Both the position numbers and the translations under genes were made by a program. DNA of 64,000 bases from Aureimonas sp. AU20. Lineage in GTDB: Bacteria; Pseudomonadota; Alphaproteobacteria; Rhizobiales; Rhizobiaceae. The stretch is taken from the NCBI RefSeq assembly GCF_001442755.1, contig NZ_CP006370.1, positions 124,001 to 188,000 on the forward strand, in the 5' to 3' direction. The notes below the pieces were generated by a model. The model was not told the origin of the DNA, did no database searches, and saw nothing but the letters and a program-made list of their open reading frames with translations. Position 1 is the first letter of the stretch. Every line of letters begins with the position of its first letter. Of the stretch, positions 1 through 8,345 are shown piece by piece.

Positions 1-402
1 CAGCTTGTGGACGAGAACGCCGTTCACGGCGCCGAACGCCGCCCCGCCGAGCGCGGCCAGAACGAGGATGACGGGCATGGGCATGCCCGGCACGACATCC
101 ACCACCAGCATGGTCAGCGCATACATGACGAAGGCGGCGATGGCGGTAAACGACACGTCGATGCCGCCTGCCGCCAGGACCACCAGCACCCCCATGGCGA
201 AGAGGCCGCGCACCACCGAGGCGCGCAGGATGTCGAAGAGATTGTTCATCTGCAGGAAGTCGGGATTGGCGGCGACCACGACGAGGCAGGTGAGGACGAC
301 GAGCGCCAGCGTGAAGAGCTCCGGCCGCCGGATCATCTGGTCGCGCAGGCGCGCGCCGAGCCCGGAGCGCGCGGCGGTGGGGGCGGACAGCGTGTCGGTC
401 AT
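1..402 (-). CDS. CUT2 sugar ABC transporter permease (partial)
   Basis: N-terminal 134 residues of an inner-membrane permease; the rest lies beyond the window edge. After a cytoplasmic leader ending near RRPELF there is a hydrophobic helix, then the family signature region with GGIDVSFTAIAAF, the conserved GGxDLS-like motif of RbsC/XylH/LsrC permeases. Its ATG overlaps the stop of the upstream ATPase in an ATGA junction, so the two are translationally coupled. It would form the channel with the permease at 3202-4185. Substrate unknown; family assignment is firm. Confidence 0.88.
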   Translation of the reverse strand, partial: MTDTLSAPTAARSGLGARLRDQMIRRPELFTLALVVLTCLVVVAANPDFLQMNNLFDILRASVVRGLFAMGVLVVLAAGGIDVSFTAIAAFVMYALTMLVVDVVPGMPMPVILVLAALGGAAFGAVNGVLVHKL

Positions 403-1964
403 AGAGAAGGGCCTTTCCCGGTGCCGGCCATCGCCTGGTAGATCGCGTCTTCGCTGAACGCCTCGGCGGCCCGCTCGGCGACGATCGCGCCCTGGCGCAT
501 GACCATGATCCGGTCGCAGTTCTGCAGGAGCTCGGGCAGGTCGTCGCTGATGATGAGCACGGCCATGCCGCCGTCGGCGAGGCGCTGGATGATGCGGAAG
601 ATCGTGTCCTTGGAGCCGACATCGACGCCCACGGTCGGCCCGTGCAGGATGAGAAGACGCGGCTCGATGGTGAGCCAGCGCCCGATCAGCACCCGCTGCT
701 GGTTGCCGCCCGACAGCGACTGGACGCGGCGCGAAACGTCAGGCGTCGCCACCTGAAGATCGGCGACGCTCGCCTCCGCCAGCCGCCGCGCGCGCCGGGC
801 GCTGACCATGCCGAAGGCGCCGCGCAGCCGGTCCAGCACGGGCAGCACGATATTGTCCTGGATCGGCTTTTCCAGAAACAGGCCCTCGGTCAGGCGGTCC
901 TCCGGCACGTAGCCGATGCCGGCAGCGATCGCCTCCGAAGGCGTTCGCGGGTGGATCGGCTGGCCGTCCAGCCGGATCGAGCCTTGCGTGGCGGGCGCGA
1001 CGCCGGCCAGCGCCAGCGCCAGCTCGTTGCGCCCGGAGTCCATCAGGCCGGTAAAACCGAGGATTTCGCCGCGCCGGATGCCGAAGGAGAGATCGCGAAA
1101 GCCCGCCGCGCCGAGACCCTCGACCTCGAGCAGCGGCGCGCCGAGCTTGGGATCGGTGCGATAGCGCGCCTCGCTGATCTCCCGGCCCGTCATCAATGCC
1201 GCGAATTCGGACTTGGTGGTTTGGGCCACATCGAGCTCGCCGACCTTCAGCCCGTCGCGCAGGATGATGGCCCGCCCGCCGATCGCCTTGCACTCGTCGA
1301 GCTTGTGGGTGACGAAGAGAACGGCGACGCCCCCCGCCCGCAGCCGCTCCACGACGGCCAGAAGGTTCTCGACCTCCTGGCGCGTCAGCGAGGTGGTCGG
1401 CTCGTCCATGATGACGAGGCGCGCCTCGGCCGCGATGCCGCGCGCGATGGCGACGAGCTGGCGCGTGGCGAGCGGCAGCGTGTCGGTGCGCCGGGTCAGG
1501 AAGGCGCGGGTCGTCGGGAGATGCACCTTTTCCAACGCCCGGCGGGCCGTCTCGTGAAGAGCGGCAACGTCGAGCCGGCGCGCCAGACGGCCGGAGGCGG
1601 CGACGAGCTGGCCGGTCAGCGCGACATTCTCGGCAACGGAGAGATTGGGCAAGAGGGAGAGGTCCTGATAGACGGTTTCGATCCCGGCCTTCAGCGCGCC
1701 GATCGTGCCGAGATCGCCCGCGCGCTCGCCGGTCGGCTCGCCGTCGATCAGGATCTGGCCGCTATCGGCGGTCTGCGCGCCGGAGATGATCTTGATCAGC
1801 GTGCTCTTGCCGCAGCCGTTCTCGCCCATGAGGTGGTAGACGCGCCCGGCCTCGATCGTGAGATCGACCTCCTTCAAAGCATGGACGCCGCCGAAGGACT
1901 TTCGCACCTTTCGGATTTCGAGAAGCGGCGCCGCGCGGGGCGGCAAGGACGCATCGACCTGCAT
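399..1964 (-). CDS. CUT2 sugar ABC transporter ATP-binding protein (RbsA/LsrA-like)
   Basis: A 521-residue tandem ATPase that energises import of a sugar or similar ligand. The N-terminal half has a clear Walker A (GENGCGKST, near residue 50) and Walker B (LVIMDEPTTSLT). The C-terminal half has the degenerate Walker A usual for this family (GFTGLMDSGRNEL) and a good LSGGNQQRV signature. The N-terminal signature is unusually eroded (LPLATRQ where LSxGQ is expected), more so than in the second ATPase of this window. It follows the binding protein at 2128 in the same operon and overlaps the next permease by 4 bases. No strong ribosome binding site is visible before the ATG. Confidence 0.93.
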   Translation of the reverse strand: MQVDASLPPRAAPLLEIRKVRKSFGGVHALKEVDLTIEAGRVYHLMGENGCGKSTLIKIISGAQTADSGQILIDGEPTGERAGDLGTIGALKAGIETVYQDLSLLPNLSVAENVALTGQLVAASGRLARRLDVAALHETARRALEKVHLPTTRAFLTRRTDTLPLATRQLVAIARGIAAEARLVIMDEPTTSLTRQEVENLLAVVERLRAGGVAVLFVTHKLDECKAIGGRAIILRDGLKVGELDVAQTTKSEFAALMTGREISEARYRTDPKLGAPLLEVEGLGAAGFRDLSFGIRRGEILGFTGLMDSGRNELALALAGVAPATQGSIRLDGQPIHPRTPSEAIAAGIGYVPEDRLTEGLFLEKPIQDNIVLPVLDRLRGAFGMVSARRARRLAEASVADLQVATPDVSRRVQSLSGGNQQRVLIGRWLTIEPRLLILHGPTVGVDVGSKDTIFRIIQRLADGGMAVLIISDDLPELLQNCDRIMVMRQGAIVAERAAEAFSEDAIYQAMAGTGKGPSL

Positions 1965-2086
1965 CGTGGTGACATTCCTGAGGGAATTGGGCTGGGCCTT
2001 GACCGCGTTCGGCCCGGAAGCGTTCGGCTCGCAGGCCGAAAAGGCCGGCGCCCCTGGAGGGCGCGGGCCAAGCTCGCGATGGCGCC

Positions 2087-2107
2087 GGGCAGGCGAAGAG
2101 CCTGCCC
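2087..2107 (-). terminator. hairpin downstream of binding-protein gene
   Basis: Perfect 8-bp stem GGGCAGGC/GCCTGCCC with a 5-nt loop, starting 20 bases after the stop of the binding-protein gene and before the ATPase gene. No T-run follows, so it is more likely an mRNA-stabilising or attenuating hairpin that raises binding-protein expression than a full terminator. The other two transport operons here have hairpins at the equivalent place. Confidence 0.5.
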
Positions 2108-2127
2108 AAAGCGCTTCAGAGCCGGTA

Positions 2128-3126
2128 TCAGAACGGGTAGTTCTTGTAGCTCGACTTGTCGACGTCCACCCAGGCCTGGCCCTGCACGATCACGCCCTTA
2201 CCTGCGCCCTTGGTGACGGAGACCTTGTCGTAGCCAGGCACGCCGAGATCCATGCCGTCGGTGATCTCCTTGCCGTCGAGCACCATGTTGGCGACGACGT
2301 TCATGACATAGCCGGCGTCCTTCGGATCCCAGAAGAAGATCTCGTCCACCGCGCCGCTTTCGAGATAGGGGCCGGTGTCCTTGGGCAGGCCGAGGCCGTA
2401 GACGCAGGTCTTGTCCTGCAGCCCGGCTTCCTCCACCGCGCGGCCGATGCCGATCACGTCGATGGCCGAGGAGCCCTGGAAGCCCTTGATGTCGGGGTAA
2501 CGGCGCAGAATTTCCTTGGCTTTCTCATAGGCGCGGTTGGCGTCGTTGAAGGATTCGTTCTTCGCCGCCACCAGCTCCATGCCGGGATATTTCTTGGCGT
2601 TCTCCGCGCCGGCATCGACCCACTGATTGTGCGTCAGGCTGCCGAGCGAACCGACGAAGCTCGTCCACTTGCCGCTCTGGCCCATGCAGGCGGCGAGCTT
2701 TTCGTTGATCCGCGCGCCGAAGGCCTTGTTGTCGAAGGCCTCGATATCGACCGCCGTGTTGACCAGGCTGTCGCCCTCGTGGGTGATGACCTTGATGCCG
2801 CGCTGGCCGGCGCGGCGAAGGACGCCCTCCAATGCCGTCGGGTCCATCGGCACCACGGCGATAGCCGAGACGTTCTTGGCGACGAGGTCCTCGATGATGC
2901 GGGACTGCTGGGCGGCGTCCGCCTTGGCCGGGCCGATCTGGCTGGCGGCCACGCCGGGATGGTCGGCCCCGTAGGCCTTCACGCCCTCGTTCATGCGGAT
3001 GAACCAGTTTTCGCCGGTGACCTTCACCACCGTCGTGATGGTCGGCTTGTCCGCTGCCAGCGCCGTGCCGGCGGCGAGCGTCGCGGCAAGGGCCGCGCAT
3101 GTGCAGAGTTTCGAGATCGCGCTCAT
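2128..3126 (-). CDS. periplasmic sugar-binding protein (LsrB/RhaS-like)
   Basis: A 332-residue solute-binding protein of the type I periplasmic fold, delivering ligand to the flanking permeases. The export signal is clear (basic start, then AALAATLAAGTALA followed by ADKPTITT). The start at 3126 has GGAGG six bases upstream; an in-frame upstream start lacks one. Motifs such as ENWFIRMNEGVKAYG, the MDPTALEGVLRRA hinge region and the THEGD strand resemble the autoinducer-2/rhamnose binding subgroup (LsrB, RhaS), but the ligand cannot be read from sequence. It lies between the first permease and the ATPase. Confidence 0.92.
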   Translation of the reverse strand: MSAISKLCTCAALAATLAAGTALAADKPTITTVVKVTGENWFIRMNEGVKAYGADHPGVAASQIGPAKADAAQQSRIIEDLVAKNVSAIAVVPMDPTALEGVLRRAGQRGIKVITHEGDSLVNTAVDIEAFDNKAFGARINEKLAACMGQSGKWTSFVGSLGSLTHNQWVDAGAENAKKYPGMELVAAKNESFNDANRAYEKAKEILRRYPDIKGFQGSSAIDVIGIGRAVEEAGLQDKTCVYGLGLPKDTGPYLESGAVDEIFFWDPKDAGYVMNVVANMVLDGKEITDGMDLGVPGYDKVSVTKGAGKGVIVQGQAWVDVDKSSYKNYPF

Positions 3127-3201
3127 GAAATCCTCCCTCAAGATGGTCGAAGTCGTCGCACCGCGTCGCCCGCTCCTCCCGAGCCGGCGCGCGGAGTGTC
3201 G

Positions 3202-4185
3202 TCAGGCCCTGGGCCGCAGCCAAAGGCCGAAATCGAGCCGCGCCGAGGCCAGGAGCGCCAGAAGCAGCACCCCCCAGGCGAGGTCGCGGAAGAAGTTCGA
3301 AATGTCCATGAAGTTGAAAAGGCTGGACAGGATCTGCAGCGCCGTCGCCGCGAGAAGCACGCAGCTCACCTTGCCGTAGCCGCCTTCCGGCTTCACCCCG
3401 CCCATCACGGCGATCAGCACCGCGATCAGGACGTAGGAGCCGCCATAGTCCCATTTCACCGAGGCGTTGCGCGAGGCGATGACGATGCCGGCAATCGCCG
3501 AAAGAACGCCGCTGATCGTGTAGGTCAGCGTGATCATGCGGTTCTCGGCGATGCCGCCGTAGCGCGCGGCCTTGGCGTTGCTGCCGAGCAGCATGAGCTT
3601 CAGGCCGAAGGGCGTGAACCGGAGGACGAAGCCGAGAACGCCCGCCACCAGGAGGAACAGCGCGAAGCAGAGCGGCACGCCGAGCACCGGCGAATTGCCG
3701 AAATCGTCGAGCGGCGGGATGTAACCGAGGCTGATGGCCGAGCCATTGGTCAGGAACACCGCGCAGCCGGTGAAGAGAAGCTGGGTGCCGAGCGTCGCGA
3801 TCAGCGGCGTCAGCTTGGCGTGGGCGATCAGCAGCCCGTTGGCGAGCCCGCCGATCAAGCCGACGACGAGCGCGAAGGCGGCGAAGACGAAGGAAAAGAG
3901 AAGCGGCGCCTCCTCGGCCGAGACGAGCCCGCCGGCCAGGAGAAAGGCGGTGATGCCGGCGAGATTGGCGAGCGCGATGCCCGAAAGGTCGATGCCGCCA
4001 TTGCCCGAGCTCATGGCCAGCATGACGCCGAGCGCGAGAAGGCCGAGTTCGGGAACCTGCGCGGCCATGGACTGGAGATTGTAGCTGTCGGTGAAATTGG
4101 CCCCGGCCAGCACCGCGCCCGCCGCCAGCACGGCGACGTTCAAGCCGGCCAGCGCCAGTCCCTGCCGATCGACACCGGAACCCAT
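3202..4185 (-). CDS. CUT2 sugar ABC transporter permease
   Basis: A 327-residue inner-membrane permease with about nine hydrophobic segments and the family motif GNGGIDLSGIALANLAG. The start is chosen by GGGAGG seven bases before the ATG. It is the promoter-proximal gene of the first transport operon, preceding the binding protein by 75 bases; in most related operons the binding protein or ATPase comes first. It should pair with the partial permease at 1-402 as a heterodimer, as LsrC and LsrD do. Confidence 0.92.
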   Translation of the reverse strand: MGSGVDRQGLALAGLNVAVLAAGAVLAGANFTDSYNLQSMAAQVPELGLLALGVMLAMSSGNGGIDLSGIALANLAGITAFLLAGGLVSAEEAPLLFSFVFAAFALVVGLIGGLANGLLIAHAKLTPLIATLGTQLLFTGCAVFLTNGSAISLGYIPPLDDFGNSPVLGVPLCFALFLLVAGVLGFVLRFTPFGLKLMLLGSNAKAARYGGIAENRMITLTYTISGVLSAIAGIVIASRNASVKWDYGGSYVLIAVLIAVMGGVKPEGGYGKVSCVLLAATALQILSSLFNFMDISNFFRDLAWGVLLLALLASARLDFGLWLRPRA

Positions 4186-4274
4186 GTCGCACCCTCCCCA
4201 TGGCCGATGCGGACCGCCTGTGCGGCCGGAGCGGGTCTCCCTCCCGTCATCCAGCCAGCGCCGTCACCGACTTT

Positions 4275-4286
4275 TGACATTTGTCA
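4275..4286. promoter_or_regulatory. candidate operator palindrome
   Basis: TGACATTTGTCA, 5-bp arms around a 2-bp centre, 90 bases upstream of the first transport operon. Further TGTC/GTCA half sites follow nearby. The regulator is not identifiable in this window. Confidence 0.3.
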
Positions 4287-4611
4287 CGACGATCTGTCTC
4301 CTGTCAATTCTGGACGGAAGGTTCGGAGTTCAAGCCGTGAGGCGGGGTTTGGGGAGCGGCTTCAGCGCTGAGAACGCAGGCAGCCGGCTGATGGGATGGG
4401 GTTTGTGGAGAGACGCTTGCGAGCCTGCCTGCTCCCGAACCACGCGGCCTTCGGAGTGTTGCAAACGGTTGTTCTTCAAACGCGGGACACCGACCAAGAC
4501 TGTTGTCCGGCGGGGCGGTGAAGCGCGTCCACGAAGTCAGCAGCGGGCGGGCAGGTCTTCTGGAAGGCGTTCAGACGACACGCTCATCAAGCGCTGCCCT
4601 CCAAAAACTTG

Positions 4612-4640
4612 CGGCGTTTCGAAAGACTGAAAATACGCCG
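4612..4640 (-). terminator. candidate terminator of second transport operon
   Basis: On the minus strand a short stem CGGCGT/ACGCCG with a long loop is followed within about five bases by TTTTT. It lies some 70 bases after the stop at 4709. The small stem makes it moderate evidence only. Confidence 0.4.
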
Positions 4641-4708
4641 AGAACCGGCCAACACACCCCACAATGCTTGCAGCGACGCGGCTCTCCTCCTCCGCTGGCA
4701 ATCCCCGC

Positions 4709-6262
4709 CTATTCCGCCGCCACGCCATGGTGCGTGCCATCGGCCTCGGCGCGATGGATGAAGCCCATGATCGCCTCGCTCATGTGCTCGTAGACGCCGT
4801 CGTTGCGGATTTCGCCGCGCAGCCGGTAGCCGTCCATGACGAGGATGCGGTCGGCGAGCGAGATCATCTCCGGCATGTCGCTGGTGATCACGATCACCGC
4901 CGTGCCCGCATCGGCCAATTCGCGAAGAAGATCGTGGAGATAGGCCTTGGTCTTGATGTCGATACCGACGGAAGGCTCGTCCACGATCAGGATCTTCACC
5001 CCCGCCGCCAACCACTTGGCGACGCTGATCTTCTGCTGATTGCCGCCGGACAGGTTGCCGACCGTCTGCGACAGGCTCGGCGTCTTCACCTCCAGCTTGG
5101 AGATGAAGGGCTGGACGGCGCGGCGCACGCGCCCGTCCGTCAGGAAGCCGAAGAGCCCCGAGAGCGGGCGCCACACGGCGATGCCCGCGTTGTCGAGAAC
5201 GGAATGGGCGAGAACGAGGCCGTTGCCCTTGCGGTCCTCGCTGACATAGCCGATCCGGTGGCGGTGGATCGCCTCGGCAACATTGCGGATCGTCACGGCT
5301 TCGCCGGCGACTTCCACCGTTCCGGCCGTGATGGTGGACTGGCCCATGATGCAGCGGGCCAGCTCCGTGCGGCCCGCGCCGACGAGGCCATAGAGGCCGA
5401 CGATCTCGCCCGCCCGAACATCAAGGTCGATGTCGCGATGCCCCAGCGCCGTCGCGACGCCGGAAAGGCGAAGGGCCGGCGGCTGGGACGTCTCGACGGG
5501 CGCCGCGAAGCCGCGCGACGCGCCGCTTTCGGCCCGGCCGATCATCATGCGAACGAGGTCCTGGCGGCCGAGCCCTTCCATCGAGCGGCTTTGCGATGCG
5601 TTCTCGCCGTCGCGCAGAACCGTGACGCGGTCGCAGATCTCCTGCACCTCCTCCAGCTTGTGGCTGACGAAGAGGAGGCTCGCGCCCTGATCGCGCAGGC
5701 GCTTGAGGAAGGTGAAGAGCCGGTCGGTCTCGTTGGAGGTGAGCGAGGCCGTCGGCTCGTCCAGCAGCAGGACCTTGGAGCGCAGCGACAGCGCTTTCGC
5801 GATCTCGACCATCTGCATCTGCGCGACGCTGAGGCGCGAGACCGGCGTCCGGGGGTCGATGTCGAGGCCCAGCATTTCCAGCCAGCGCGCGGCCTGCTCG
5901 TTCAGCGCGGCATAGTCAACCGGCTTCACCAGAAATCCCGCGATCTGTTCGAGATGAATGTTCTCGGCCACGGAAAAGCGCGGGATCAGGTTGCGCTCCT
6001 GATGCACCACACCGATCCGATGCGCGATCGCCTCGCGCGGATTGCTGAACGAGACCGGCTTGCCTTCGAGGGCGAGCGTGCCCGCGTCCGGACGGTGGAC
6101 GCCGGTCACGATCTTGATGAGCGTCGACTTGCCCGCGCCGTTCTCGCCGAGAAGGGCGTGGATGGAATGGCTCTCCAGCGTCAGGGAGACGCCCTTCAGG
6201 GCCTTCACGCCGGGAAAGGACTTCTCGACGCCGCGCGCTTCGAAAATGGCGGTCATCGTCAT
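4709..6262 (-). CDS. CUT2 sugar ABC transporter ATP-binding protein
   Basis: A 517-residue tandem ATPase. Domain 1 has GENGAGKST near residue 43, the variant signature RLSVAQMQMVEIAKAL and Walker B LLLDEPTASLT; domain 2 has GLYGLVGAGRTEL and LSGGNQQKISVAKWL with Walker B ILIVDEPSVGID. The open frame extends upstream, but the start at 6262 is chosen because its ATG overlaps the stop of the preceding permease (ATGA); a second ATG lies six bases on. Last gene of the SBP-permease-permease-ATPase operon 9365-4709. Confidence 0.93.
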   Translation of the reverse strand: MTMTAIFEARGVEKSFPGVKALKGVSLTLESHSIHALLGENGAGKSTLIKIVTGVHRPDAGTLALEGKPVSFSNPREAIAHRIGVVHQERNLIPRFSVAENIHLEQIAGFLVKPVDYAALNEQAARWLEMLGLDIDPRTPVSRLSVAQMQMVEIAKALSLRSKVLLLDEPTASLTSNETDRLFTFLKRLRDQGASLLFVSHKLEEVQEICDRVTVLRDGENASQSRSMEGLGRQDLVRMMIGRAESGASRGFAAPVETSQPPALRLSGVATALGHRDIDLDVRAGEIVGLYGLVGAGRTELARCIMGQSTITAGTVEVAGEAVTIRNVAEAIHRHRIGYVSEDRKGNGLVLAHSVLDNAGIAVWRPLSGLFGFLTDGRVRRAVQPFISKLEVKTPSLSQTVGNLSGGNQQKISVAKWLAAGVKILIVDEPSVGIDIKTKAYLHDLLRELADAGTAVIVITSDMPEMISLADRILVMDGYRLRGEIRNDGVYEHMSEAIMGFIHRAEADGTHHGVAAE

Positions 6263-7260
6263 GCTCCGTTTCGGCCCGCCGCGAGACGGGCCTCGCGCAG
6301 GCGGTTGAGCCCGACCGCCGCCAGGATCATCGTGCCGAGCACGATCTGCACCAGGAAGGGATCGATGTTGAACAGCACCAGAAGCTGCGTGATGATGGCG
6401 ACCACGGCGACGCCGAAGAGGGTCGCGGCGACGCTGACATGCCCGCCGGCCAGAACCGCGCCGCCGATCACCGGGGCGGCGAAGGAGAGGATCAGCCAGT
6501 CGTCGCCGATCGTCGGCTGACCGATCTGAAGCCGCGCCACGAGAAGGATGCCGGCGAGACTCGCCAGGAACCCCGACAGGGCGTGGGCGAAGACCACCGT
6601 CATGCCGACCGAGACGCCGGACAGTTCGGCCGCATGGGAATTGCCGCCGACCGCCAGGATGAAGCGGCCGATCGGCATGCGCGAGAGCATGTACCAAAGG
6701 CCGATGGCGACGAGGATCGTCGGCACCGCGAGCCAGGGCAGCGGCCCCAGAACCTGCGCCTGCCCGAAGGCCTTCACGCTGTCGGCGATGCCGTAGAAGG
6801 GTTCGGCGCGGGTGATGCCGAGATTGATGCCCTTGAAGATCGAAAGGCTGGCCAGCGTGATGACGAAGGCCGAAATGCCCGTCCAGACGATGAAGAGCCC
6901 GTTCAGCATGCCGCAGGCGACGCCCAGCGCGAGCGCTGCCACGGCGGCCACCGGAGCGGGCAGGCCGAAGCCCTGCATCAATCCGGCGAAGGTGATGGCG
7001 GCCAGGCCGCCGATGGCGCCGACCGAAAGGTTCATCTGGCCGATCGCGATGATGATCATCTGCGAGAAGGCGATCAGCGTGTTGACCGCGATCGCCAGCG
7101 CCAGAACCTCGAGATTCAGCGGCGAAAGGAACGAGGGCGACAGGATTCCGGCGACCGTCATGGCGACGACAGTGACCGAGAAGGGGCCGAACCAGTCGTT
7201 TCGCAGAAGGCGCGTCGTCAGGCTGTCGGAGGCGGCGGGCGCTCGTGTGGTGAGGCTCAT
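6259..7260 (-). CDS. CUT2 sugar ABC transporter permease
   Basis: A 333-residue polytopic permease with the family signature GQMNLSVGAIGGLAAI and a conserved AAELSGVSVG loop that contacts the ATPase. It starts at the ATG overlapping the previous stop by 4 bases, and itself overlaps the next gene by 4 bases. The open frame continues upstream into the other permease gene but that part is a shadow. It forms the channel together with the permease at 7257-8276. Confidence 0.92.
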   Translation of the reverse strand: MSLTTRAPAASDSLTTRLLRNDWFGPFSVTVVAMTVAGILSPSFLSPLNLEVLALAIAVNTLIAFSQMIIIAIGQMNLSVGAIGGLAAITFAGLMQGFGLPAPVAAVAALALGVACGMLNGLFIVWTGISAFVITLASLSIFKGINLGITRAEPFYGIADSVKAFGQAQVLGPLPWLAVPTILVAIGLWYMLSRMPIGRFILAVGGNSHAAELSGVSVGMTVVFAHALSGFLASLAGILLVARLQIGQPTIGDDWLILSFAAPVIGGAVLAGGHVSVAATLFGVAVVAIITQLLVLFNIDPFLVQIVLGTMILAAVGLNRLREARLAAGRNGA

Positions 7261-8276
7261 GCGAGATTCCTCCGGGCCAGGAACGACCGGCGCGACTTGT
7301 CGATCAGCACCGCCAGAAGCAGGAGCAGGCCGAGAAAGGACTGGATCCAGAACTCGCCGAGCTGCAGCAGCAGGAGACCGTTGGTCAGAAGGGCGACGAG
7401 CAGCGCGCCGAGCGCCGTGCCGAGCACCGAGACCTTGCCGCCGTTCAGAAGCGTGCCGCCGAGCACGGGGCCGAGAAAGGCCGGCAGGAGCCAATCCTGG
7501 CCGAGCTGCCCGGCCATGGAGGGAATGGCCGCGCCGTTGCGCGCCACCATCATGACCGCCGCCACCGCCGCCAGAAAGCCGGACAGGACGTGGCAGAGGA
7601 TAAAGATGCGATCGACCCGGATGCCGGAAAGCTCGGCTGCCTCGGGCCGCGCGCCGGCGGCCAGCATTTCGCGGCCGAGCGCGGTGAAGCGATAGAGATA
7701 GACGAGCGCCAGCATGACGACGAGCGTGACGAGAAGCAGCGGCGAGACGACGCCGCCGATCTTGGCCCGGCCGATCGTGGTGAAGGCGGCGGGCAGCGCG
7801 CGGTAGGATTCGGCGCGCGTCAGAAAGATCATCGCGCCGAAGAAGATGCTCATCGTCGCGAGCGTGATGATGAAGCTGTGCAGGCCCGTGCGAACCACCA
7901 TCCAGCCGTTGACCCAGCCGAGCGCCGCGCCGACGGCGAGCCCGGCGACGACGCCGAGCGGCCAGGGCATGCCCAGCACCTCGATGGCGTAACCGCAAGC
8001 CATGGCCGCGCAGACGCCGATGGCGCCGACCGCGAGGTTCAAGCCTCCCGTCGCGATCACCGCCATCATCGACAAGCCAATGACGATGCTGACCGCCACC
8101 GTGCGCCCCAGCGTGAAGAGGTTGAAGGGCGACAGGAATCCGCCCGCAAGCGCCGCGAAACCGGCACCGAAGAGGAGGATGAGAACGATGAGGCCGAACT
8201 CGTTGGTCAGAAGGAGACCGGCGCTGGGGGCCGCCCTTCGAGGGCTCGAGCTGGCGGGCGCTTCGTCAAGGGCCAT
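7257..8276 (-). CDS. CUT2 sugar ABC transporter permease
   Basis: A 339-residue permease with a charged N-terminal leader of about 25 residues, then hydrophobic helices and the GGLNLAVGAIGVCAAMA motif. A cytoplasmic PEAAELSGIRVDR loop is the ATPase contact. It follows the binding protein at 8346 after a 69-base gap that holds a strong hairpin, and overlaps the next permease by an ATGA junction. Confidence 0.92.
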   Translation of the reverse strand: MALDEAPASSSPRRAAPSAGLLLTNEFGLIVLILLFGAGFAALAGGFLSPFNLFTLGRTVAVSIVIGLSMMAVIATGGLNLAVGAIGVCAAMACGYAIEVLGMPWPLGVVAGLAVGAALGWVNGWMVVRTGLHSFIITLATMSIFFGAMIFLTRAESYRALPAAFTTIGRAKIGGVVSPLLLVTLVVMLALVYLYRFTALGREMLAAGARPEAAELSGIRVDRIFILCHVLSGFLAAVAAVMMVARNGAAIPSMAGQLGQDWLLPAFLGPVLGGTLLNGGKVSVLGTALGALLVALLTNGLLLLQLGEFWIQSFLGLLLLLAVLIDKSRRSFLARRNLA

Positions 8277-8311
8277 GACGCGCTCCTGATGGGTCGGATT
8301 TCGGGCGGGTC

Positions 8312-8337
8312 GGCCGGCGCGCCACCGCGCGCCGGCC
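8312..8337 (-). terminator. hairpin downstream of binding-protein gene
   Basis: Perfect 11-bp stem GGCCGGCGCGC/GCGCGCCGGCC with a 4-nt loop, directly after the binding-protein stop (8346) and before the permease start. No T-run; probably an mRNA stabiliser or attenuator within the operon. Confidence 0.55.
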
Positions 8338-8345
8338 CGCGTTGT

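Larger units (their letters stand above)
4186..4708. other. intergenic region, promoter side of first transport operon
   Basis: 523 bases without a credible gene. The left part must hold the promoter of the operon starting at 4185 and contains a short palindrome (4275-4286). The right part holds a candidate terminator for the operon ending at 4709. Open frames here lack ribosome binding sites and homology-like features. Confidence 0.6.

Noticed and set aside
1858..4371. An 837-codon plus-strand open frame opposite transport genes
   Set aside because: Same reason: it spans several real minus-strand genes and their junctions and has no recognisable domain.
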